Shown here one piece after another: positions 20,096 through 27,979 of a stretch of 64,000 nt of DNA. Made by a program: the position numbers and the translations under genes. Where the stretch lies: positions 1-64,000 of the forward strand of contig JARSSP010000024.1 in the NCBI GenBank assembly GCA_029624675.1, given 5' to 3'. This stretch comes from Candidatus Contendibacter sp. GTDB lineage: Bacteria; Pseudomonadota; Gammaproteobacteria; Competibacterales; Competibacteraceae. Position 1 is the first letter of the stretch. The number at the start of each line of letters is the position of its first letter. The notes under the pieces were generated by a model that saw nothing but the letters and a program-made list of their open reading frames with translations, had not been told where the DNA came from and made no database searches.

Positions 20096-20911
20096 ATGGT
20101 CAATTCAGGATACATCCACACGTTTTCAAAAAAGGAGCAGGACCGACTTTTGAGGCAGGGGCAGTTTCTTGAACCTTATTTTTATTCAAGAATTGATTTT
20201 GGCGCTTGTCGTCGCATATTGGAAATTGGTTGTGGAGTTGGCGCGCAAATCTCCATTGTCGCAAGAAAGTTTCCTGATTTGACAATTGATGGCGTCGATT
20301 TGGTGGAGTCACAAATCAACCGCGCGAGAACAGTTCTTGAGAGTTTAATCGCCAGTGAAAGGGTAAGCCTGACGATTGCTTCCGCTTATGAATTGCCATT
20401 TCCGAGTAATTATTATGATGGGGTATGTATTTTTTGTGTATTGGAACATATCGACGATCCTCTTGCCGCGTTGAAAGAAGCTCGCCGAGTATTGAAACCC
20501 GCAGGCGTTTTCTACTGTACCGAAGTATTTAATTCGGGTCTTTATATCTATCCGGACTGTCCGACAATAAGTGAATATTGGGCGGCGTTCAATCAATGCC
20601 AGATCGGGATGGGCGGAGATCCAGATATTGGAATGAAACTCGTGAACCTAGCTTCGAGAGCGGGGTTCGAACACATCAATTTCCATGATGTATCGTCGAC
20701 TTTCGACAGAAGAATAGCATCGAAATCACGGAGGATTGAATTTCTGGACTTCTGGAAATCGCTTTTTCTCAGCGCTTCGGATAAGTTAATTTCCCAAGGA
20801 AAAGTCACGCCGGAGATTGTGCTGAAACTACACGAAGAATTCGACGATCTGACCGAAAACCGGGATGCGGTTTTCTCGTATGCTGGCAAGCAGATCGAGT
20901 GCTATAAATAG
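20096..20911 (+). CDS. Class I SAM-dependent methyltransferase
   Basis: 271 residues. The Rossmann-type fold shows motif I LEIGCGVGA, the acidic residue after strand 2 in VDLVESQI, motif IV VCIFCVLEHIDDP (His-Ile-Asp) and post-motif RVLKPAGVFY, typical of Methyltransf_11/25 proteins. The substrate is unknown. The ATG at 20096 has GAAGG 6-7 bases upstream. Base composition is clearly AT-richer than the flanking genes, and the gene begins exactly where the RidA stub loses homology, so it was probably acquired by transfer. The next gene is a broken nuclease, which adds to the impression of a recombination scar. Confidence 0.8.
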   Translation: MVNSGYIHTFSKKEQDRLLRQGQFLEPYFYSRIDFGACRRILEIGCGVGAQISIVARKFPDLTIDGVDLVESQINRARTVLESLIASERVSLTIASAYELPFPSNYYDGVCIFCVLEHIDDPLAALKEARRVLKPAGVFYCTEVFNSGLYIYPDCPTISEYWAAFNQCQIGMGGDPDIGMKLVNLASRAGFEHINFHDVSSTFDRRIASKSRRIEFLDFWKSLFLSASDKLISQGKVTPEIVLKLHEEFDDLTENRDAVFSYAGKQIECYK

Positions 20912-20925
20912 CCTAAAAATTTATC

Positions 20926-21230
20926 ATGATTAGCAAGATTCTTCAGCCTGCCGAAGCCAACGGGCAGGACGCGATCCGATGGCGGCTGCCGCGCTACGCC
21001 GACCAGGAACAGCGGCCGGCGGTGGTGGAACGGTTCCACGCTATCGGCGACCTGTGGCCGCTGTACGACTTGCTTGAATGGACCTGGCTCAAGGTCTTCG
21101 ACAACCGCGACCTGTGCTGGAACAACGAGTTGATGGTCAAGACCGCCTTCCTGGCGACCCTGTTCAACGACACACTTACCGGATGGAATCGGCGCTAGGG
21201 CGAGGCTATGGCGATCTCCTGTTGCGGGTA
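20926..21230 (+). pseudogene. DUF1703 / PD-(D/E)XK nuclease remnant, frameshifted
   Basis: The first frame (ATG at 20926) encodes NRDLCWNNELMVKTAFL...LFNDT, a signature of the nuclease half of DUF1703-type ATPase/nuclease proteins. It ends in a stop after LTGWNRR. The matching continuation YRMESALGRGYGDLLLRV, with the conserved GYxDL segment, lies in another frame beginning around 21175. A frameshift therefore occurred in the ACACTT region. The ExK part of the catalytic site is absent downstream. Only a fragment of the original gene survives. Confidence 0.7.
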
Positions 21231-21310
21231 CAAGCTGCGCACTCATGCCGTTGTGGGCATCGGGCTAGAACGGCTGATATGGTGATATCAGGATGATTTT
21301 CGGAAATGGG

Positions 21311-21832
21311 ATGAATGTTCTTGGCATCAGTGGTTGGAGCGGCTGTGGCAAGACCACCCTGATCGTGGCCCTGATTCCCCGGCTACGGGCGCGAGGATTG
21401 ACCGTGTCCACGCTCAAGCACGCGCACCACGATGTGGATCTCGACACGCCCGGCAAGGACACCTGGCGCCACCGTGAGGCCGGCGCTTGCGAGGTGATCC
21501 TGGCCACCGGTCGCCGCTGGGCGCTGCTGCACGAATTGCGCGACGAACCGGAACCGCCGTTGATCGACCTGCTGGGCCATCTGCAACCGGTGGATCTGGT
21601 GCTGGTGGAAGGCTGGAAAAGCGGCGCTTTCCCCAAACTGGAAGTCTGGCGACCGCTGGGCGAGGACAAGCCGCCGCGATTTCCGAATGACCCGACCATC
21701 GTGGCCGTCGCTTGCGATCCTTTGCTGGACCCGGCTTATTATGGCCAGCCCGGACTGCCGGCGCTGTCGCTGAACGACCCGGACCGGATCGCGGGATTCA
21801 TCGTCGAGGAGATTATCCAGCGGTCCCATTGA
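21311..21832 (+). CDS. mobB: Molybdopterin-guanine dinucleotide biosynthesis adaptor MobB
   Basis: 173 residues. The P-loop GWSGCGKTTLI is at residues 5-15, followed by the MobB signatures TLKHAHHDVDLDTPGKDTW and LVEGWKSGAFPKLEV. MobB binds GTP and assists MobA in attaching GMP to molybdopterin. The ATG at 21311 is preferred to the one at 21293, because GGAA lies at 21302-21305 and MobB proteins start just before the P-loop. It stands alone here; moeA and moaA are nearby at 23825 and 42828 but not in one operon. A short palindrome (GAGC-ATCG-CG-CGAT-GGCTC, 21831-21849) sits between it and the convergent TauE gene. Confidence 0.92.
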   Translation: MNVLGISGWSGCGKTTLIVALIPRLRARGLTVSTLKHAHHDVDLDTPGKDTWRHREAGACEVILATGRRWALLHELRDEPEPPLIDLLGHLQPVDLVLVEGWKSGAFPKLEVWRPLGEDKPPRFPNDPTIVAVACDPLLDPAYYGQPGLPALSLNDPDRIAGFIVEEIIQRSH

Positions 21833-21870
21833 GCATCGCGCGATGGCTCGCTCCGGCACGCCTGCTGGAT

Positions 21871-22716
21871 TCATCGCGAAAGCCAATAGCCTCGCAGTTG
21901 GGCGATGAGCATGCAGACCGCCACGCCGGCCATGACCATGGCGAACAGCTTCTGTAACCGGGGACCGGCCAGGCGGCGGCTCACGCGGGAGCCCAAACCC
22001 ATGCCTACCAACCCACCGAGCACGAACCAGGCGGTCACCGCCAGGGCCAAGGGACGCTCCGCCAGCAGATGGGAAGCGACGCCGGCCGCGCTGACGATGG
22101 CGATCACCAGCAGCGAGGTCGCCACCGCGCGCTGTATCGGCAGCGACGCCACTAGCACCAGGGCGGGGACGATCAGGAAGCCGCCGCCCACGCCGAACAG
22201 ACCAGACAGCAACCCAGTCAACACGCCGCTGAGCGCCAGCACCAGAGCGCAGCGGGATGTCAGGACCAAGCCACCGGTTGGGTTGACCCGGCAAGCCGGG
22301 CCGAAGTCCTCGGCGGCGTTGATGGTGTTGTCTTCGGCGCGCACGATCCGGGTCTCGGCGGGACGGCGGACCGCCTGCCGCCACAAGCGCGCCGCGACCA
22401 GCAACATCAACAGGGCAAATCCGCCCAGCAAAAGGTCGGCGGGCAGTTTCGCGCCCAGAATCGAGCCCAGCGGCGCTCCAACGATGCCCGCTGTCCCGAA
22501 CAACAGCGCAGCCTTGAGTTCCACCTCGCGCTTTCGCAGACGAACGATGGCTCCGCCCAGGGCCGTGGCGCCCACCGCCGCCAGCGAGACGCCCACCGCC
22601 TCGTGCGCCGGCATCGCCAGGCCGTAGACCAGCAGTGGTACGGCGAAGATGGAACCGCCGCCGCCCGTCAGCCCCAGCGAGAAGCCGACGACTAGCCCGA
22701 ACAACAAGCTTGTCAT
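21871..22716 (-). CDS. TauE/SafE-type sulfite/sulfonate exporter
   Basis: 281 residues, about eight membrane segments in two halves. The family motif GLTGGGGSIFAVPLL is in the first half (residues 15-29) and GLFGVGGGFLIVPAL in the second (about 173-187). These proteins move sulfite or organosulfonates across the inner membrane. The gene follows the persulfide dioxygenase gene by 9 bases, so they share a transcript. That pairing fits export of the sulfite made by the dioxygenase. Confidence 0.9.
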   Translation of the reverse strand: MTSLLFGLVVGFSLGLTGGGGSIFAVPLLVYGLAMPAHEAVGVSLAAVGATALGGAIVRLRKREVELKAALLFGTAGIVGAPLGSILGAKLPADLLLGGFALLMLLVAARLWRQAVRRPAETRIVRAEDNTINAAEDFGPACRVNPTGGLVLTSRCALVLALSGVLTGLLSGLFGVGGGFLIVPALVLVASLPIQRAVATSLLVIAIVSAAGVASHLLAERPLALAVTAWFVLGGLVGMGLGSRVSRRLAGPRLQKLFAMVMAGVAVCMLIAQLRGYWLSR

Positions 22717-22725
22717 CCTGGCGAC

Positions 22726-23478
22726 CTAGCCCTGATCCCGCTGCTCGCACGGTCCCCGCAGCGCCTCCGGCACGTTGGGCGGGCACTGGCCGCAGTGCTG
22801 GTTGCCGGGTACGGCGAAGTCCATCTTGCGGGGATAAGGCAGCTTCAAATCGTTCATGAGGGCCACGAACGCTTCCAGGGACTGGTTATCCTTCAGACGC
22901 GGGTTGCGGGCCTTCTCCTGAGCGATGGAGGAGACGAAACGTCCTTCATAATCGTGGCCGGGGTAGACCAGGGTTTCGTCAGGCAAGGTAAACAATTGGT
23001 CGTGGATGCTGCGATACAGGGCGGCGGCGTCCCCGCCTTGAAAATCGGTGCGGCCGCAAGCGTCGATCAACAGCGCATCCCCGGAAAACAGCAGGACATG
23101 CGTTCCATCGTTCACCCGGTAGCAATGATGGCTGGCGGTGTGGCCCGGGGTGAACAGCGGCCACAGTTCGATGGAGCCGAGGCGCAGGGGTTCTCCCTCC
23201 CGCAGGCCGATGTCGGTGCAAGGCAACCGGTCCAGGGCTGGCCCGCAGATCCGACTGCCGGTGAGGTGCCTGAGCTTGAGCGCGCCGGTCAAATGATCGG
23301 CGTGAATATGAGTATCGACAGTATGGCTGAGCGTCAGCCCCAGACTGTGCAGAACCTGGAGATCACGCTCGACGGTATCGATCACCGGATCGATGATCGC
23401 GCACGCGCCGGTGTCCGCGCAGGCCAGCAGATAGCTGTAGGTACACGAGTTAGGTTCGAAAAGTTGTCTGAAAATCAT
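22726..23478 (-). CDS. Persulfide dioxygenase-like metallo-beta-lactamase-fold enzyme (ETHE1/Blh-type)
   Basis: 250 residues. The metal site motif is HIHADH (His57, His59, Asp61, His62), followed by GHTASH and SGDALL(I)DACGRTDFQGGD, characteristic of ETHE1-type persulfide dioxygenases. They oxidise glutathione persulfide to sulfite with iron and oxygen. TGGAGTG lies 8 bases before the ATG. It forms an operon with the downstream TauE/SafE exporter, so the pair would detoxify sulfide or persulfide and expel sulfite. Regulation could be by a BigR-like repressor, but no such gene is in the window. Confidence 0.92.
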   Translation of the reverse strand: MIFRQLFEPNSCTYSYLLACADTGACAIIDPVIDTVERDLQVLHSLGLTLSHTVDTHIHADHLTGALKLRHLTGSRICGPALDRLPCTDIGLREGEPLRLGSIELWPLFTPGHTASHHCYRVNDGTHVLLFSGDALLIDACGRTDFQGGDAAALYRSIHDQLFTLPDETLVYPGHDYEGRFVSSIAQEKARNPRLKDNQSLEAFVALMNDLKLPYPRKMDFAVPGNQHCGQCPPNVPEALRGPCEQRDQG

Positions 23479-23608
23479 GGTTCACTCCAGTGACGTCGCG
23501 GATGTCGCCGAACACGGTGGCGGTGTCGAACCAGCCGGTTTCGGAGACGCAGCGGATCTTCAGCCGTTGCAGGGCGCCGATATCGAACATGGGAGAAACT
23601 GTGATCAT
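23450..23608 (-). CDS. Possible small ORF overlapping the persulfide dioxygenase start
   Basis: 52 residues (MITVSPMFDIGAL...). GAGG lies 8-9 bases before the ATG at 23608 and the frame ends 29 bases inside the dioxygenase gene. I recognise no family. It may be a leader peptide that couples translation to the dioxygenase, a remnant of a lost gene, or chance. The overlap and good ribosome site are the only support. Confidence 0.3.
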   Translation of the reverse strand: MITVSPMFDIGALQRLKIRCVSETGWFDTATVFGDIRDVTGVNHDFQTTFRT

Positions 23609-23824
23609 GACGGTTACCTCGCGAAGTGGGATGGCAGGATTCAACCGAAAGGATTCACCCTCCCGATTAAACGCCATGCAACATTAGACGCCATGCGACG
23701 TATCCAGGTCTTGTAAACTAATGTTTGCTTAACGAGCGAAAAGCGCAAGCATAAACATACGATAAAACCCACTTATCACCAGCGTCGGTAGCGGCCAAGC
23801 GCCGCGCCCGCGAGGAATCGATTC

Positions 23825-25093
23825 ATGTTTCCAACCGATTGCGGTTCCAGCGACCGGCTACTGACGCTGGGTGAGGCCATCACCGCCGCTTTGAAGGCGG
23901 TTCAGCCGATCCGCGAGAGCGAACCGGTCCCATTGATGGAGGCCTTTAACCGGGTGCTGGCCAGCGACCTGCCGGCCCGGCTCGATGTTCCGCCTCACGA
24001 CAATTCGGCGATGGACGGCTTCGCCCTGTATCTGGCCGATGCGCGCTCGGACGAGCCGACCCGGTTGCCGGTGGTGGGACAGGCGCTGGCGGGGCATCCG
24101 TATCGCGGTGTGGTTCCGCGCGGCGCGGCGGCGCGAATCACCACCGGCGGCGTGATACCGGATGGGCCGGACGTGGTGGTCATGCAGGAACAGTGTCTGA
24201 TCGCTTCGGACGAAAGCTGGATCGAGATCGAACCCCAGATCGCCGCCCGGCTCAAATCGGGCGAAAACATCCGCCGGCGGGGCGAGGACGTGCGGGCCGG
24301 GACCGTGTTGCTGCCGCGCGGCTTGCGGCTGCGCCCGCAGGATGTCGCGCTGGCGGCGGGGCAGGGGATCGCCGCGCTGGATGTGATCCGTCGGCCCCGG
24401 GTGGCGGTAGCCTCCACCGGCGACGAGTTGCGCGAGCCCGGCATGGAATTGTCGCCGGGGGCAATTTACGAAACCAACCGCTATGTCCTGATCGGCCTGC
24501 TGCGGCGGTTGGGCTGCGCGGTGACCGATCTGGGAATTCTGCGCGACGACCGGGATATAGTGCTGCCGGCGCTGCGGGAAGCGGCGACGAGTCATGACGT
24601 GTTGCTGACCTCGGGTGGGGTATCGGTGGGGACGGCGGACCTGGTCAAGGACGTGATCGCCGAACTGGGCCGGATCGAGTTCTGGCGGCTGGCGGTCAAG
24701 CCGGGCAAGCCGGTGACCTTCGGACGGATTCAAGACTGCGTGGTGCTCGGTCTGCCGGGCAATCCGGTGTCGGTAATGGTGTCCTTCCTGCTGTTCGCCC
24801 GGCCCCTACTACTAAAGCTGATGGGGACCGAACCCGCCGAGCCGTCGCGGCTGCGGGTCATGGCGGATTTCGCGTTCCGGCGCAAGCCGGGCCGGCGCGA
24901 GTGGTTGCGGGCGCGGTTGCGGCTCGATCCCGCGCGGGGACCGCTGGCGAGCATTTACCCCAACAACAGTTCCGGGGCGGTGTCGTCGCTGTCCTGGGCC
25001 GACGGACTGGTGGAACTGCCGGAAGATTGCGCCGGGGTCGCGCCCGGTGACGCCGTGGACTATCTGCCATTCAGCGGGCTGGGGGTGGAGTAA
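23825..25093 (+). CDS. moeA: Molybdopterin molybdenumtransferase MoeA
   Basis: 422 residues, usual length. Signatures: DVPPHDNSAMDGFAL (about 55-69), TTGGVIPDGPDVVV, the MPT-binding domain with STGDEL, LLTSGGVSVGTADLV and GLPGNPVSV. It adenylates and inserts molybdate into molybdopterin. GAGGAAT lies upstream of the ATG. It converges with the papain-like hydrolase gene across a hairpin at 25102-25134. It is separate from mobB and moaA. Confidence 0.95.
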   Translation: MFPTDCGSSDRLLTLGEAITAALKAVQPIRESEPVPLMEAFNRVLASDLPARLDVPPHDNSAMDGFALYLADARSDEPTRLPVVGQALAGHPYRGVVPRGAAARITTGGVIPDGPDVVVMQEQCLIASDESWIEIEPQIAARLKSGENIRRRGEDVRAGTVLLPRGLRLRPQDVALAAGQGIAALDVIRRPRVAVASTGDELREPGMELSPGAIYETNRYVLIGLLRRLGCAVTDLGILRDDRDIVLPALREAATSHDVLLTSGGVSVGTADLVKDVIAELGRIEFWRLAVKPGKPVTFGRIQDCVVLGLPGNPVSVMVSFLLFARPLLLKLMGTEPAEPSRLRVMADFAFRRKPGRREWLRARLRLDPARGPLASIYPNNSSGAVSSLSWADGLVELPEDCAGVAPGDAVDYLPFSGLGVE

Positions 25094-25101
25094 CGGCGAT
25101 T

Positions 25102-25134
25102 CCAGCAGGCGGCATGGTTTCATGCCGCCGCTGG
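25102..25134. terminator. Bidirectional hairpin between convergent genes
   Basis: GGCGGCATG (25108-25116), loop GTTT, CATGCCGCC (25121-25129), with CCAG/CTGG outside. It lies between the stop of moeA and the stop of the convergent hydrolase gene. No T-run follows closely, so termination strength is uncertain. Confidence 0.55.
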
Positions 25135-25142
25135 CACGGGTT

Positions 25143-25706
25143 TCACTGGCTTTTAAGATGACCGATGTATTGCACTTGGTGGGAACCGGGGATATCGCCG
25201 GGAGCGCTCATGGTCGCTGGCTTGAAGGTGATGCGCGCATCGGCGTGTTCGAACGCCCGCAGAACCAGTTCCGAGCAGAAGAACGAGGATTCGGGGGAAA
25301 TCATGTTGATGGCTTCGCCGATATCCTGAATCACACCCAACGGTATGGATATCGCGTGCATCACCATCCCGCCGACCGTGTGTTTTGACGCGCCCACCAC
25401 GCCGGCGTAGTCATAGCTTTTGCCGACTTGACTGGAGGCGTAGCGGATGACCAGTCTTGCCTGAGTGGCGCTCAGATTCTTGCGTCGATAGACGACGGCG
25501 AGCGTGTCGTCGCTTAGGGCGAATTCGAGTTTTTGCCGGACCACGCCCTCGCCGATTGCCTCAATCACCTCACCCTCGCCGATATAGAGGGCAGCGTGAC
25601 TGTAGGGAGACGCCGAACCAGTTCGAATGACGGTCGAGACCTTGCCTGACCCGGTGGAGACGATGATGTCGGCGGGTTGCATGTCCGCCTGGGTGATTTT
25701 TGCCAT
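25143..25706 (-). CDS. Permuted papain-like (YiiX/NlpC-P60-type) cysteine hydrolase
   Basis: 187 residues. The catalytic pair appears as H37 in PYSHAALYIG and C144 in SFFCSELVLRAF, with His before Cys, the order of the circularly permuted YiiX/YebB/LRAT-like group. PADIIV near the start and YIGEGEVIEA after the His are standard for that group. They cleave peptidoglycan amides or lipid ester bonds. There is no signal peptide, so it would need a carrier such as a type VI system to act in the periplasm. CAGGAG lies before the ATG. The upstream gene, 30 bases away, encodes a membrane-anchored partner. Confidence 0.75.
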   Translation of the reverse strand: MAKITQADMQPADIIVSTGSGKVSTVIRTGSASPYSHAALYIGEGEVIEAIGEGVVRQKLEFALSDDTLAVVYRRKNLSATQARLVIRYASSQVGKSYDYAGVVGASKHTVGGMVMHAISIPLGVIQDIGEAINMISPESSFFCSELVLRAFEHADARITFKPATMSAPGDIPGSHQVQYIGHLKSQ

Positions 25707-25736
25707 GACAGCGCTCCTGCCTGGGAATGAGGAGGA

Positions 25737-26198
25737 TTATTTTCCCGTCCAGCAATACCAATCGATTTTTTTAGCCATGATGGGTTTGCTGCTGCGCATA
25801 CGCAACTCGGTGAACTGGCGGCTTTTGCGGAATCCGGCCCCTTCCTCGGGATTAACCAGGCCAAAGCCGATCAGAGCGCCCAGGCTGACGGGCGCGAGCA
25901 AAAAACGCTCACCGCCTTGATCGCGCAATTCGACCTGGATATCCAGTTGTGAGCCGTCGCGCAGGAGCAACGGCCCCTCGGGTTTCACCCAACCGTCGAT
26001 CTCTGGAAGTTGCATCCGAATCTTCTGGCCGGTTCTTTGAACTTCCAAGGGTGGAGTAATAGCCAGGGTCGTCCATTCCGGCCCCAGCATCGCCGATTCG
26101 GCCACGGCGCGGACCACGGCGTTATCGATGCCACCGAATCCTAGCAGCCAGAAGCTTGAAAGAGTGAGCAACCGCTTGGCCTGTTTATCGAAGAACAT
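25737..26198 (-). CDS. Membrane-anchored protein of unknown function, partner of the hydrolase
   Basis: 153 residues from the ATG at 26198, chosen because GGGAG lies 8 bases ahead (a longer frame to 26252 exists). A single hydrophobic segment (about 11-30, LTLSSFWLLGFGGIDNAVV) would anchor it in the membrane, with a beta-rich soluble part (WTTLAITPPLEVQRTG, LDIQVELRDQGGERFLL) outside. I recognise no family. Its position directly upstream of a candidate peptidoglycan hydrolase would fit an immunity protein or a chaperone/regulator, which is inference only. Confidence 0.55.
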   Translation of the reverse strand: MFFDKQAKRLLTLSSFWLLGFGGIDNAVVRAVAESAMLGPEWTTLAITPPLEVQRTGQKIRMQLPEIDGWVKPEGPLLLRDGSQLDIQVELRDQGGERFLLAPVSLGALIGFGLVNPEEGAGFRKSRQFTELRMRSSKPIMAKKIDWYCWTGK

Positions 26199-26410
26199 GT
26201 TGTTTCTCCCATGAATGAGTGAATCAACCAGCCGAGACGCTACGTTCCACACGAATAACTGTAGCCGCTGACGGGGAAGATCGGAATGGAAATCGGCTTA
26301 TTCCACCCGCAAGAGTGAGTTGCCGTGGATTTTCCTGAAAGGATTGGCTTGACGGCTCGAAACGGGGTTTAATCCTTGCTCGATATCCATGCACCACGGT
26401 AGCGCCGGCC

Positions 26411-27979
26411 ATGAGTACGACCCAATCGAATTCCACTCCCAATCCCAAGCGACCCTGGTCGCAAGGGGTCCGACCCTCGATGCCTGCCCACCTGGGGCGG
26501 CTCGGCGCTTGGGTTCTCGGCGTCGGCCTGGTGCTGGGCCTGGCGATCTTCGTCTGGTTTTTCTGCCGCATCGAACCCGGCCCCGGCCAGATTGCCGTCC
26601 TGATCCGCAAGACCGGCGACGATTTGCCGCCCGGCGCGATCATTGCCCTGGAGCCGGGGCAGAAGGGCATCCAGTTGGAGGTGCTGCCGGAGGGGCGCTA
26701 TTTCCGCGACCCCTATACCTGGGGCTGGACCATCGCCAAGATCACCGACATCCCCGCCGGCAAGCTCGGCGTGCTGACCCGTCTGTACGGCAAGGAGCCG
26801 CCGCCGGGCCGGATCATCGCCGGAGGCGACTGTAGCCAGGCCGGTCCGAACGACGAGAAAGGCATCCTCGCGGCTGTGTTGCGGCCGGGCAAATATCGCA
26901 TCAATCCTTATGCTTGCCAGGTCGCGCTGTTCGACGCCCTGTCGATTCGCCCCGGCGCGGTCGGCGTGGTGACCTCGCTGGTGGGCCAGGATGTATTGAA
27001 CGATCCCCTGCCGCCGCAGGCCCGCAACACCTATCTGGTCAGCGAGGGCCTCAAGGGCGTGGTGCCGCAAGTGCTCGATCCCGGCACCTATTATCTGAAC
27101 CCCTATGTCTATAACGTGGTCGAGGTGACCCTGCAAAGCCAGCGTTTTGTGCTGGGCGGCGAGGACGCCATCAGCTTTCTGACCCTGGACGGCTTCAACG
27201 TCGATGTCGAGGGCACCATCGAGTTCGGCATCGAACGCGACCGGGCGGCGTTGATCACTCATCAGGTCGGCGATATGGAGGATGTGCTGAGAAAACTCAT
27301 CCTCCCGCCCGCGCGCGGTTTCAGTCGAACCGAGGGCAGCAAGCATCCGGCGATCAATTTCATCGTCGGCGAGACCCGCCAGAAATTTCAGGATAACCTG
27401 GAGCAGCACTTGCGCGAGAAGGCGCGGCGCTGGGGCGTGGCGATCAAGTCGGTGCTGATTCGCAACATCGTCACCCCGGACGCCATCGCCAGCATCATCC
27501 GCGACCGCGAGGTGAGCGTGCAGAACGCCCGCAAGTTCGAACAGCAGATCGAACAGGCCCGCTCGCTGGCGGAGCTGACCCGGCAGGAAATGCTGGCCAA
27601 GCAAAACCAGGAAAAGGTGGCGGCGGAAACCAGCCGGATTCAGGCGGTGATCCGGGCGGAGCAGGATTTGGCCGTGCGAATCACCGCCGCTAATCGGGAA
27701 CTGGAGGTGGCCCGGTTGGAGAACGAGGCCGCCGCCGCCCAGGCCGAGGCGATTCTCGCCAAGGCGCGGGCCGACCGCGACGTGATCGCCCTCGATAACC
27801 AGGCGCGAGCGGAGGTGATCGCCTCGCAGGTGCGCGCCTTCAAGACGGGGATGAATCTGGCCCGTCACGCCTTCCATCAAAAAGTCGGCCCGCGCATCGT
27901 CTCGCTGCTCGGCAGCGACGCCCCGACCAGCTTCGGGGGGCTGTTCCAACCCTATCTGTCCAAGGAGACCAAGCCATGA
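26411..27979 (+). CDS. SPFH/band-7 domain protein with N-terminal repeats (1)
   Basis: 522 residues. A membrane span lies near 30-51. Then come internal repeats of about 60-75 residues with the form PGxxGVxTxxxG...KG...VLxPGxYxxNPY, then a band-7 domain (about 245-400, LTLDGFNVDVEGTIEFGI, INFIVGETRQKFQDNLE), then an Ala/Glu/Gln-rich coiled coil (about 380-495). SPFH proteins form ring-like membrane scaffolds that organise proteases or lipids. The stop overlaps the next start (ATGA), and the next gene has the same architecture, so they probably make a hetero-oligomeric shell. Repeats plus SPFH plus a long helix recalls major vault protein, but homology is unproven. Confidence 0.8.
   Translation: MSTTQSNSTPNPKRPWSQGVRPSMPAHLGRLGAWVLGVGLVLGLAIFVWFFCRIEPGPGQIAVLIRKTGDDLPPGAIIALEPGQKGIQLEVLPEGRYFRDPYTWGWTIAKITDIPAGKLGVLTRLYGKEPPPGRIIAGGDCSQAGPNDEKGILAAVLRPGKYRINPYACQVALFDALSIRPGAVGVVTSLVGQDVLNDPLPPQARNTYLVSEGLKGVVPQVLDPGTYYLNPYVYNVVEVTLQSQRFVLGGEDAISFLTLDGFNVDVEGTIEFGIERDRAALITHQVGDMEDVLRKLILPPARGFSRTEGSKHPAINFIVGETRQKFQDNLEQHLREKARRWGVAIKSVLIRNIVTPDAIASIIRDREVSVQNARKFEQQIEQARSLAELTRQEMLAKQNQEKVAAETSRIQAVIRAEQDLAVRITAANRELEVARLENEAAAAQAEAILAKARADRDVIALDNQARAEVIASQVRAFKTGMNLARHAFHQKVGPRIVSLLGSDAPTSFGGLFQPYLSKETKP

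Noticed and set aside
26369..27949. 526-codon minus-strand frame opposite the first SPFH gene
   Set aside because: The translation shows no domain and mirrors codon bias of the SPFH gene.
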